Below are positions 24,555-32,776 of a DNA stretch of 64,000 nt, one piece after another (the first letter of the stretch is position 1; each line of letters opens with the position of its first letter). The notes beneath the pieces were generated by a model. The model ran no database searches. It was not told the DNA's origin and worked only from the letters and a program-made list of their open reading frames with translations. Position numbers and translations under genes: made by a program. Origin of the DNA: Sandaracinaceae bacterium (lineage in GTDB: Bacteria; Myxococcota_A; Polyangia; Polyangiales; Sandaracinaceae); contig JAVJQK010000039.1 in assembly GCA_040218145.1 (NCBI GenBank), positions 1-64,000 of the forward strand. Direction: 5' to 3'.

Positions 24555-25124
24555 ATGTCGCGGTATGCCACGGTCGGCGAGATCTGCGGCCAGCCAGCCG
24601 ACCGCTCGTTGCGGCATTGGGAATTGTGTGCACTACGAGAGCGATCCGATTGTTCGGCCTATCGTCGCGTCTACAGCCATGACGTGGCCGAGCCCGTGCA
24701 GCTGGTAGTGGTCGATGATGACCTGATGCTCCTCCGCGTCACCGTGCGCGCCCTTCAGCTGAACAGCATCGTGACGCGCGCCTTCGACTGCCCGAACGCC
24801 GCACTGACGCACGTCCTCGAGCACCCTCCCGACGTGGTCCTCACCGACTACTCCATGCCGCGGCTCACCGGGGGGGAGCTCAGCCGGGCGTTCCGCGCCC
24901 GCCTCGGCGCGGCGTGCCCCTTCATCGTTCTATGGACGGGCGCGCGTTCGCGCCTCTCCGAAGCGGACATGAACGCGGCCGACGCTCTGCTGGACAAGCC
25001 TTGCTCCATCGATCGCCTTGCTCGGCTGATACAGCGAGGCGCCCGGCTCCATCGCCGTCGGTGCTCGGGGGTCCAATCACTGGCTTCTTCGTCTCGGGGG
25101 CGGTTGGACGAAGATGTGGGGTGA
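24555..25124 (+). CDS. Response regulator, single receiver domain
   Basis: A 189-aa protein. The receiver occupies about residues 48-160: LVVVDDDLMLLRVTVRALQ, phospho-Asp in VVLTDYSMPRLTGG, Thr/Trp switch (VLWTGAR) and Lys (LLDKPCS). The first about 45 residues look unlike a domain, so a later start is possible (for example GTG just before QLVVVDDD). The C-terminus is a short basic tail without an output domain. It likely shuttles phosphate among the neighbouring kinases. Confidence 0.8.
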   Translation: MSRYATVGEICGQPADRSLRHWELCALRERSDCSAYRRVYSHDVAEPVQLVVVDDDLMLLRVTVRALQLNSIVTRAFDCPNAALTHVLEHPPDVVLTDYSMPRLTGGELSRAFRARLGAACPFIVLWTGARSRLSEADMNAADALLDKPCSIDRLARLIQRGARLHRRRCSGVQSLASSSRGRLDEDVG

Positions 25125-25550
25125 TGCTCGAACCGAGCGGCTCCCCGTAGGGGCGCCACGGCTACTGAAGAGCGGCATCCTCGGTCGCAGCGATTTCGCG
25201 CGCGGGCCTCTCTCCCCTTCATTCGCGCGCAGCACCCGCGTTCGAGGCGCCAGGTCGGTGAGACCGCCCGTCGACGTGCCCGACGACCGCGCAGTCAGAC
25301 GGCGGACGCCGTCGCCGCCTACGGCCGCGACGGTCGACAGGACGAGGAGTGCCTCGCCGCCTTTCAGCGCGCGATGGCTCCGCTCTGCTTCCACCGCGTC
25401 GCTAGCAAGACTCGGTGAGGGGTGCACCCAGATCGGTTCGGAGATTGCGCGGCCATCCTGGGCCGTGTGCGGGACATCTGGCCACAGTCCGCAAAACGTG
25501 ATGGTAACAGTTTCGGTTGCGAGAGTATTGAAAGAAGACGTTCTAGGTGT
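25125..25550. other. Intergenic region before FHA kinase gene
   Basis: No gene supported. The last about 60 bases are unusually A+T-rich for this genome (tggtaacagtttcggttgcg and the bases after it) and are a likely promoter region for the kinase gene. A frame open from 25422 into the kinase gene has no family-like sequence. Confidence 0.4.
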
Positions 25551-27620
25551 ATGAATTGGACGATGCGGGACAGTGAAAGACCGCCCGAGAGCCACTGGGA
25601 ATCCGTCACGTCTTCCTCCGCCCGCCTCATTGATCCGCTCCTCAGCGAAGAGGAGAGAGCGGCACTCGACGTAGCCTTCGGCGCGGCCGCGCGCCCAGCC
25701 GTTCATTTCGTGTCGGCAGGTCCGGTGAAGGGCGCTCGCGGGCTTCCCCACGATCTTCTCTGGTTTCGAGTCCAACAGTGGGTCCCGGAGGCGTCGGCAT
25801 GGGATCGCCCGGCCGCCGTCGTACTCGACGTGGACTCGAGCCCATGGGGCTTGCTCGAGCGCGTGGCCGAGTTTCGGGCCGTCGCCCCCTCGACCCCCCT
25901 GATCGTCACCACCTCGTCCCCGAGCCGGTCCCACCAGCTCGCCGCGTTCGCTGCGGGCGCCGATCAGTACGTGACCAACCCGTGCGAGGAGGTCGTGCTC
26001 GCGACCGCGCTGCGGTTGGCGAAGGAAGTACGTGAGGGGAAGGCGTCGCCTCGGCCTGCGGGACACGCGGCCACATGGGAGCAAGAGATGGATGATGATC
26101 AGGACTTCGACCCGCGGGACACGATGGAGATCACCATCCCGCCCGGTGCCGTCTCCGAGTCGCGTCGGCGCCTGGTCTGCGTCCGCGGCGCCTCGATGGG
26201 CCATGCCCACCCCGTGACCAAGGTGGGTATGGTGATCGGGCGCGATCCCTCGTGCGACGTGAGCATCTCCGACCCCACCGCGTCGCGGCGGCACGCGCGA
26301 CTGAGGGCACTCGGCGCCGCGTTCGTGATCGAAGATCTGGGCAGCCGTGGCGGCACGTGGCTCAACGGCGTCGAGGTGAGCGCCCCCATGACCGTGGAGC
26401 TCGGCGATCGCATCGACGTGGGCGCAGAGTGCACCTTCCTCTTCACGCACGACGACCCGCTCGAGCAGACGATGCGGGAGCGGTCTCGCATGGTGGAGAT
26501 CGGGCGCATCGCCGCGGGCGTGTCGCACGACTTCAACAACCTCATGGCGGCCGCGTTGGCCACGCTCGTGAGTGTGGAACAGGGCGTCGTCGCATCCGGG
26601 ATCGGACCGGAGACCCAGGAGGCGCTCACCGACTTGCAGATGGTCCTCGCGAGGGCGGGCGAGCTCACCAAGACCCTCGCCACGCTCGGCCGGCGCTCGT
26701 CCGAGGACCGGGAGGCCGTCGACGCGGCCGAGGTCTGCCAGGAGGTCGCGAAGCTCTGCCGTCGGACGTTCGGGACGCGCTACGAGATCGCCTGCGAGGC
26801 GCCCTCGGAAGTGGCGGTCGAAGGCAACCGTACGGAACTGCACCAGGTTCTGTTGAACCTCTGCCTCAACGCGCGCGACGCGATGTCCGACGGAGGGCGC
26901 ATCACGATTCGCGCCAGCGTGGCGGGTGCCGAGGCGCGCATCGAGGTCGAGGACGGCGGAGAGGGGATGAAACCCGAGGTCGTCTCGCGCATCTTCGATC
27001 CGTTCTTCACGACCAAGGGGGAGGGGCAGGGGAGCGGGTTGGGCCTCGCCACGGTTGGGGAACTGGTGCGTGGTTCGAACGGGTCCATCGAGGTCGACAG
27101 CGCCGTCGGAGAGGGCACGCGCTTTCGGCTTCGTTTCCCCAAGGCGCGGTCGGCGCCGCCCCCGCGGCCGGCGCTGAGCCCTGCCGCGAGCGCCACTCGG
27201 CTGCGTGCCGCGGCGGCCGTGGAAGGGGGCCTGGTCGTCGTTGCCGACGATCAGGCCGTCGTGCGCAAGAGTATTGCGCGTCTCCTCTCGCTGGACGGTC
27301 ACCAGGTTCACCTCGCCGCAGATGGCGAGGGAGCGCTCGCGCTCTTCGATGAGCTTCAGACCAAGCCGGACGTCATGGTCGTCGACCTCGACATGCCCGT
27401 GCTCGGTGGCCACCACGTGCTCGAGGCGGTGAGGTCGATGCCCGACGCACCGGACGTGGTCATCATCAGCGGTCACTGGAATCCGGAGCGGTCTCACGAG
27501 ATCCTCGCCAATGGGGCTGCGGCCTACCTGGGCAAGCCCTTCCAGGTCGCAGAGCTTCGCGAGGTCGTCGCGATGCTCGTAACCAAGCGTCGGGGCCGGG
27601 CTCGACAGCAGCGCGGCTGA
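25551..27620 (+). CDS. FHA-domain hybrid histidine kinase
   Basis: A 689-aa protein from the ATG at 25551 (MNWTMRDSE). Order: a pseudo-receiver (about 80-185: AAVVLDVDSSPWGLLERVAE, ADQYVTNPCEE), an FHA domain (about 215-300: GMVIGRDPSCDVSISD, SRRHARL, GSRGGTWLNG), a phosphoacceptor helix with His326 (AGVSHDFNNL), a catalytic ATPase domain (NLCLNARDAM; GSGLGLATV) and a C-terminal receiver with Asp612 (VVDLDMPVLGG). FHA domains bind phospho-Thr, so this kinase may read Ser/Thr-kinase activity into a His-Asp relay. A paralogue lies at 52562-54079. Confidence 0.92.
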   Translation: MNWTMRDSERPPESHWESVTSSSARLIDPLLSEEERAALDVAFGAAARPAVHFVSAGPVKGARGLPHDLLWFRVQQWVPEASAWDRPAAVVLDVDSSPWGLLERVAEFRAVAPSTPLIVTTSSPSRSHQLAAFAAGADQYVTNPCEEVVLATALRLAKEVREGKASPRPAGHAATWEQEMDDDQDFDPRDTMEITIPPGAVSESRRRLVCVRGASMGHAHPVTKVGMVIGRDPSCDVSISDPTASRRHARLRALGAAFVIEDLGSRGGTWLNGVEVSAPMTVELGDRIDVGAECTFLFTHDDPLEQTMRERSRMVEIGRIAAGVSHDFNNLMAAALATLVSVEQGVVASGIGPETQEALTDLQMVLARAGELTKTLATLGRRSSEDREAVDAAEVCQEVAKLCRRTFGTRYEIACEAPSEVAVEGNRTELHQVLLNLCLNARDAMSDGGRITIRASVAGAEARIEVEDGGEGMKPEVVSRIFDPFFTTKGEGQGSGLGLATVGELVRGSNGSIEVDSAVGEGTRFRLRFPKARSAPPPRPALSPAASATRLRAAAAVEGGLVVVADDQAVVRKSIARLLSLDGHQVHLAADGEGALALFDELQTKPDVMVVDLDMPVLGGHHVLEAVRSMPDAPDVVIISGHWNPERSHEILANGAAAYLGKPFQVAELREVVAMLVTKRRGRARQQRG

Positions 27621-27986
27621 TGGAGGCGGTTGGGGTTGGACAAACGGCCCACGCTGCTTCGGCATGCGCAACGTTTGCCGGGTTGGGGCGGTCTCTTCAG
27701 GCGGAATCCAGTAGTCCAACGAGTGAGAATCTCAGGTGCATCCCCACGGATGTTCCCTTCCGGTTGAGAGGACTCATTCGTCGAACGACACCGAACATTC
27801 GACTGGTCGGTGTAACCAGGTATGGACCATTCAATCGGACCGCTAGTCGGCCGTTCGGATCCGTCCATGGCGCCGCCGCCGCCATTTCCCAGCTCGCGAT
27901 GCTCGACTCTCCGGCCACCGAGGTGGCACGCACCCGGTGGGCGAGAGCGTGGACGCGCGACGTCAGCGCGGGGCGGGCGAGCTCTC
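27621..27986. other. Intergenic region
   Basis: About 366 bases of lower G+C than the flanks, between two same-strand signalling genes. Plus-strand frames are open but show no domain or ribosome site. It may carry the promoter of the Ser/Thr kinase that follows. Confidence 0.35.
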
Positions 27987-28955
27987 GTGTCCGGGGCGGT
28001 CGTTGCGGGAGGTCGGTTTCAGTTGGTTCGGCCTCTCGGTGACGGAGGCACGGCGAGGGTGTGGCTCGCTCGTCATCTCGGGCTGCAACGCGATCTGGCG
28101 CTCAAGGTCCTCCACTGGCGATCGCACAGTCGCGAGCAGGTTCGCTTGCGATTCGAGCGTGAGGCTCTCGCCATCGGAAGTCTCCGCCACCCGAACATCG
28201 TTGCGGCTCTCGACTTTGGGTCCCTCGTCGATGGGCGCAGATTTCTTGCCATGGAGTACATCCGAGGCAAGACGCTCGCGGAGATCTGCGGTCACTCGGG
28301 TCGCCTGCCGTGGAGGGTTGCGGTTCATGTCGGCGTTCAGGCTGCTGATGCGCTGGCGTACTCCCACCGACGTGGTGTGATTCACCGGGACCTCAAGCCA
28401 GAGAACCTCATCGTGGAAGGAGGCGATGCTGCTCATGGCCGCTGTCTCATCTTGGATCTCGGCCTGGCCAGAATTAGAGATGCCGTGACCCACTGCGGCA
28501 TCTCCGACCACACCATGGCCATAGGCACACCGAGGTACGCGGCGCCGGAGCAGTTCCTCGGACTCTCGGTGGACCATCGGGCCGACATCTACGGTCTCTC
28601 TGCTGTGCTCTATCGGCTAATTGCAGGTCGCAGCCCCTACGATGGCTGGACGTTCGAGGAGGTTGCCGAGAAGATGCAGCGCACCGGAGTGGTCCCACTC
28701 GATCGCGCCTGTCGGGACCACTCCCGGCCTCGGCAACTCGACGATCTCGTGATGGCTGGTCTGGCGCGCGACCCGGCGCGTCGTCCCCAGAGTGCCGACG
28801 TTCTCAGTGAGTCACTTCGCCGCACGGAGTGTACTCTGGGTGGGGAGATAGCCAGGCGTCGTTGGCCAAGCAGCCAGCGATGCGCCTGGGGCGGCGCCTT
28901 GTTCGCCGTCGGCGCCGGCATCGGAGCGGCGGGCGCAGCTCTTCTCGGGCTCTAG
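27987..28955 (+). CDS. Ser/Thr protein kinase, C-terminal membrane anchor
   Basis: A 322-aa protein from a GTG (VSGAVVAGGRFQLV); the frame extends upstream to an ATG at 27822 but that part is Pro/Arg-rich and unlike a kinase. Glycine loop LGDGGTARVW, Lys40 (LALKVL), catalytic loop HRDLKPEN (133-140). The metal-binding DFG is DLG (157-159), which keeps the Asp. An APEQF motif follows. The last about 22 residues are a hydrophobic helix (GGALFAVGAGIGAAGAALLG), so it is tail-anchored. Likely active. The start is uncertain. Confidence 0.85.
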   Translation: MSGAVVAGGRFQLVRPLGDGGTARVWLARHLGLQRDLALKVLHWRSHSREQVRLRFEREALAIGSLRHPNIVAALDFGSLVDGRRFLAMEYIRGKTLAEICGHSGRLPWRVAVHVGVQAADALAYSHRRGVIHRDLKPENLIVEGGDAAHGRCLILDLGLARIRDAVTHCGISDHTMAIGTPRYAAPEQFLGLSVDHRADIYGLSAVLYRLIAGRSPYDGWTFEEVAEKMQRTGVVPLDRACRDHSRPRQLDDLVMAGLARDPARRPQSADVLSESLRRTECTLGGEIARRRWPSSQRCAWGGALFAVGAGIGAAGAALLGL

Positions 28956-29295
28956 CGGTGGCGCGGCCGCCATGATGGGTCCCGTCGCCGACCCTGTCCC
29001 TCGGGCGACGCAAGCTAGCGGTGCGGCCGAGCGGTCATCAGGCGTCACGCAACGGCGCTCGGTCGCGGGCGAGCCTTCGACGTCAGCGGCTGCGCGTGTC
29101 GCGTTGGGGGCCGACCGCGGGGCGCCCCCGGCCCTCAGGGAGGGGACTCTGCCGGACCGAGGGCGCCACGGGTCGGGGATGAGGATAGTGTACGCTCGAC
29201 CGTGTGTGAATATGGGGTGACCGCCAAGAGCTGGATGAGAGGCATTGTTGGCTTGCACGGTCGATTGCGGGAGCTAGTGATCCCCTGCCTGCTCC
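28956..29295. other. Intergenic region
   Basis: About 340 bases between two same-strand genes, with no supported gene. The stretch around 29175-29220 (gaggatagtgtacgctcgac and following) is less G+C-rich and may contain the promoter of the hybrid kinase gene. Confidence 0.35.
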
Positions 29296-31086
29296 GTGAC
29301 CCTCTCCAACCACCAGCTCCATGTGTCACCAGGGCAAGTGTCGTCCATCCTGGTGGTGGACGACGAGCCAGCCAACCTCATGGCCATGGAGGCGATGCTC
29401 GGCGACATGGGCCACCGGCTCGTGAAGGTGGGCTCGGGCGAGGCGGCGCTCAAGGAGCTGCTCGGGGGCTGCTTCGCCCTCGTCATCCTCGACGTGCACA
29501 TGCCGGGGCTCGACGGGTTCGAGACCGCACGCCTCATCCGGGAACGCTCACGGACTCGGCACATCCCGATCATCTTCGCGACGGCCTACGACCAGACGGA
29601 CGAGCGGGTGCTGCGCGGGTACGGGCTCGGCGCGGTCGATTTCCTCTTCAAGCCGCTCCAGGCGCCGGTGCTCCGGGCGAAGGTGCAGGTCTTCGTGGAG
29701 CTCTTCGAGCGCACCGAGGAGGTGAAGCGGCAGGCCGAGGCGCTCCAGACCCACGAGCGTGAGGCGGCCGAGCGGCGCTTCGCGGAGGAGCGCGCGCGGT
29801 GGGAGCGGGAGAGCCTCGAGCGACAGATGGCGGAGCAGCGCGCGGCGGCCGAGGTGAGCGCAGCGCGGGCGGAGGAGCTCGCCCGCGCGGTGGCCGAGTG
29901 CGACGCGGCGAAGCGGGAGCTGAAGCGCACGAACGCCCGCCTCGCGGAGTCCGATCGGCGCAAGGACCAGTTCCTCGCCACCCTCGCCCATGAGCTGCGC
30001 AACCCGCTCTCGCCACTCTCCTACGCAGTCGGGCTGCTCCAGGACCGCGATGACCCACAGCTGACCGAGATCTGGCAGCGCATCGAGCGCCAGCTCGTGC
30101 ACCTCGAGCGGCTCGTGGACGACCTGCTCGACGTCTCGCGGGTGACGTCGGGCAAGATCGAGCTGCGCCTCGCCAGCTTCGATCTGTGCGAGGTCGCGCA
30201 GGCTGCCGTCGAGCTCAGCCGCACGCAGCTCGACGCGCGGGAACACGAGCTCCGCGTCACGCTGCCCGACACCCCGGTCATGATGCACGGCGACGCCATG
30301 CGGCTGACGCAGGTGATCTCGAACCTGCTCAACAACAGCGCTCGCTACACCGACCCCGGCGGGCACGTCGGCCTCACCGTCGAAGCGGACGAGGAGCGGG
30401 TCGAAGTCTTCGTGGAGGACGACGGCCAGGGCATCGAGACCTCCATGCTCGAGACCGTCTTCGAAGCGTTCGTGCAGCAGCGGGCCGGGCAGGGAGGGCT
30501 CGGGCTGGGGCTGCACCTGGCCAAGCAGCTCGTGGAGATGCACGGGGGCCGGATCGCCGTGCACAGCGAGGGGGTGGGGCAGGGGGCGACGTTTCGCCTC
30601 GAGCTCCCGCGCGCGGAGGTGAAGGGCAGCGTCCAGGCGGGCGCGCGAGGGCAGGACGCCTCTGACGAGCAAGAACCGGCGCACTCGCTCCGGGTGGCCC
30701 TGGTCGAAGATCAGGACGACGTGCGCGAGATGCTGGCCCTGCTGTTGAACCGTTGGGGACATGTCGTGGCGGAGGCGGAGGACGGCGAGCGCGGGGTCGC
30801 GCTGCTGACGAGTTGGCCGTGCGACGTCGCGCTACTGGACATCGGGCTGCCCGACATCGAGGGCTACGAGGTCGCGGTGAGGGTTCGCGCCGAGCTCGGC
30901 TCGCGCTGCCCGACGCTGATTGCGGTGACCGGCTGGGGCCAGGAGAGTGACCGCCGCCGTGCCTTGGAGGCTGGCTTCGACCAGCACCTGATCAAGCCCG
31001 TGAGCCCACGCGATCTGAGGCGCGTCTTGCTCGACATCGCGTCGGCGGGAGCGCCCGAGAGGTCTGGCGGCCGTCCCGCTCCCTGA
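29296..31086 (+). CDS. Hybrid histidine kinase: receiver-HisKA-ATPase-receiver
   Basis: A 596-aa cytosolic protein starting GTG. The N-terminal receiver has ILVVDDEPANL and Asp66 (LVILDVHMPGLDG). A long charged coiled coil (about 140-220) leads to HisKA with His232 (LATLAHELRNPLSPL), an ATPase domain (QVISNLLNNSARYT; GGLGLGLHLAKQLV) and a second receiver (LVEDQDDVREM; Asp near 515 in VALLDIGLPDIEG; Lys in HLIKPVS). There is no membrane or sensory domain, so input probably comes through phosphorylation of the first receiver. A 150-bp piece covering the HisKA start is duplicated at 32519. Confidence 0.92.
   Translation: MTLSNHQLHVSPGQVSSILVVDDEPANLMAMEAMLGDMGHRLVKVGSGEAALKELLGGCFALVILDVHMPGLDGFETARLIRERSRTRHIPIIFATAYDQTDERVLRGYGLGAVDFLFKPLQAPVLRAKVQVFVELFERTEEVKRQAEALQTHEREAAERRFAEERARWERESLERQMAEQRAAAEVSAARAEELARAVAECDAAKRELKRTNARLAESDRRKDQFLATLAHELRNPLSPLSYAVGLLQDRDDPQLTEIWQRIERQLVHLERLVDDLLDVSRVTSGKIELRLASFDLCEVAQAAVELSRTQLDAREHELRVTLPDTPVMMHGDAMRLTQVISNLLNNSARYTDPGGHVGLTVEADEERVEVFVEDDGQGIETSMLETVFEAFVQQRAGQGGLGLGLHLAKQLVEMHGGRIAVHSEGVGQGATFRLELPRAEVKGSVQAGARGQDASDEQEPAHSLRVALVEDQDDVREMLALLLNRWGHVVAEAEDGERGVALLTSWPCDVALLDIGLPDIEGYEVAVRVRAELGSRCPTLIAVTGWGQESDRRRALEAGFDQHLIKPVSPRDLRRVLLDIASAGAPERSGGRPAP
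29879..30028. repeat. Source copy of 150-bp duplication (mate at 32519)
   Basis: These 150 bases inside the hybrid kinase gene, covering the coiled-coil end and the HisKA box, reappear at 32519-32668 with five differences, exactly 2640 bases downstream. The copy here is in frame and codes the intact phosphoacceptor box HELRNPLSPL. Confidence 0.85.
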
Positions 31087-31421
31087 GCCTCCTCTTCGCC
31101 TGGCGTATCGCTCCACCGGCGGCTCGCCCGCGCCATGGGGCTCATCGAAGAGCACGCGATGAGCCAGCGAAACGTCGCGCTCGGCCGTTCTCGGGTCTAC
31201 GACGCCGCCTCCCCTCGTGAGGAGGTGCGCGGCGCCGGCTTCGAGGTGCTCCGCGCCGGTGGGCACACGCTCAAGCCCTTCACCGACACGGACGAGGTCG
31301 AAGCGCTGCTGGGGACGCGGTGCTGCGCGGGCTCGCCTCGCTCGGCGGGGAGCTGGCGGAGCTGACGGCGGAGATCTTCGTGGAGGCTCGGGTCTCCGAC
31401 GCTCCGGTGTCGACGCCTTGA
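31087..31421 (+). pseudogene. SAM-dependent methyltransferase, decayed 3' remnant
   Basis: Translated across two frames this reads like the C-terminal part of a class I methyltransferase of sugar/polysaccharide loci: SLHRRLARAMGLIEEHAMSQ, NVALGRSRVYDAASPREEV, GGHTLKPFTDTDEVEALL. After a frameshift near 31310 it continues GDAVLRGLASLGGELAELTA and EIFVEARV to a TGA at 31421. The SAM-binding N-terminal half is absent. So this is a truncated, frameshifted gene. The intact acetyltransferase-like gene follows. Confidence 0.65.
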
Positions 31422-31463
31422 CGGGCCACGCCCATTGGATGGCCAGAATCAAGCCCTCCGCCG

Positions 31464-32453
31464 ATGGCTCGATGCGTGCACGGCACGCGCGTAGCCATGC
31501 TCGACGCACGACCTCATCACGCCGACGACGACGATCGCTGGGACGCCTTCGTCGAGCGCTGCCCCAAGGGGACGTTGCTGCACACGCGTCGGTTCCTCGG
31601 CTACCACGGGGCTCGCTTCGAGGACTGCTCGGTCTGGGTCGAGCGCGACGGCAAGCCGGTCGCGATCTTCCCGGCCGCGCGCCTGGACGACCGGGTCGTC
31701 AGCCACCCCGGCTCGACCTTCGGCGGGCCACTCGTGCTCAAGATCGGCGCCGCGGAGGAGGCCTTCGCGGTGCTGTCCGCCATTGGTGAGTTCTACCGAG
31801 GCGCGGGCGCGCGCCGGCTGGAGCTGAAGCTCTCGCCCGCACATCTCTGCGAGCAGCCGGACGAGCCCGAGCTGTCCGCCCTGTTCCGGCTCGGCGCCAC
31901 CGTCGAGCGCATGGACCTTTGGTCGGTGCTGAGCCTGGACCGCGATCGGAAGCGGAAGGACCGGGCCAGCGCCAACCGCGCGGAGCGGCTCGGCGTGACG
32001 GTGGCGGTCGAGGACACGCCCGACGCGTACGCCGAGATGCACGCGCTGCTCTCGGACACCCTCCGCCGCCGATACGGCGCACGGCCGGTGCACGACCTCG
32101 AGCAGCTGCTCGATCTGCGGTGCCGGCTCGGCGGGGCGCAGTCGCTCTGGATCGCGCGCGCGCCGAGCGGCGCCGCGGTCGCCGCGTGCTGGCTGCTCCG
32201 GCACCGCGAGGGCGTCTTCCACACGCAGTACCTCGCCGCCTCGGAGGAGGGGCGGGAGCTGCGCGCGCTGGATCTCGTGATCGAGAGGGCGATCGTGTAC
32301 GCCCAGGGGGAGGGCGCGCGCAGGTTCTCGTTCGGCGCCTCGACCGAAGAAGGGGGGCGGACGCTGAACGCCCCGCTCCACGGCTTCAAGTCGAAGTGGG
32401 GCGGCGGAGCGGTCGTGCAGCATCACTGTGCGTGGACCCTACCCGCGGTCTGA
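31464..32453 (+). CDS. FemAB/GNAT-like acyltransferase
   Basis: A 329-aa protein starting ATG (alternative ATG at 31497). It has the double-GNAT layout of FemAB-like and polysaccharide N-acyl/aminoacyl transferases: WDAFVERCPKGTLLHTRRFL, PAARLDDRVVSHPGSTFGG, RLELKLSPAHLCE, and in the second half SGAAVAACWLLRHREGVFHT, ALDLVIERAIVYAQGEGARR and FSFGAS. Such enzymes modify cell-wall or surface sugars. The adjacent methyltransferase scrap suggests a former polysaccharide-modification locus now surrounded by signalling genes. Confidence 0.75.
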   Translation: MARCVHGTRVAMLDARPHHADDDDRWDAFVERCPKGTLLHTRRFLGYHGARFEDCSVWVERDGKPVAIFPAARLDDRVVSHPGSTFGGPLVLKIGAAEEAFAVLSAIGEFYRGAGARRLELKLSPAHLCEQPDEPELSALFRLGATVERMDLWSVLSLDRDRKRKDRASANRAERLGVTVAVEDTPDAYAEMHALLSDTLRRRYGARPVHDLEQLLDLRCRLGGAQSLWIARAPSGAAVAACWLLRHREGVFHTQYLAASEEGRELRALDLVIERAIVYAQGEGARRFSFGASTEEGGRTLNAPLHGFKSKWGGGAVVQHHCAWTLPAV

Positions 32454-32518
32454 GCCATGGACGATTGACCTCGATCCTGCAACAGCGCGTCGTCGAGACG
32501 GCGCCGGGGGAGGTGGAG

Positions 32519-32668
32519 TCGCCCGCGCGGTGGCCGAGTGCGACGCGGCGAAGCGGGAGCTGAAGCGCACAAACGCCCGCCTCGCGGAGTCCAATCGGCG
32601 CAAGGACCGGTTCCTCGCCACCCTCGCCGATGAGCTGCGCAACCCGCTCTCGCCGCTCTCCTACGCAG
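32519..32668 (+). pseudogene. Duplicated histidine-kinase fragment with lost phosphoacceptor His
   Basis: A 150-base copy of 29879-30028 with five base changes. One change turns the phosphoacceptor His codon (cat) into Asp (gat): the box now reads DELRNPLSPL. The copy is cut off abruptly on both sides, just after the acyltransferase gene, with no ATPase domain following. It is a non-functional gene fragment from a recent local duplication, lying upstream of the next kinase gene. Confidence 0.85.
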
Positions 32669-32776
32669 GAGGTGCAGGGCGGTGTCCAGGCAGCGCGTCC
32701 TGGTGCCAAGTGTCGCCCTGCCGCGCTTGTTGTAGATCGGGACAGCGCGCCTAAGGTTGATCAGCGCTCGCCCGCC

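Noticed and set aside
25077-27719. An 880-codon minus-strand open frame opposite the FHA kinase
   Set aside because: It is an antisense shadow of codon bias: the product has no domain, and the plus strand has complete FHA, kinase and receiver motifs.
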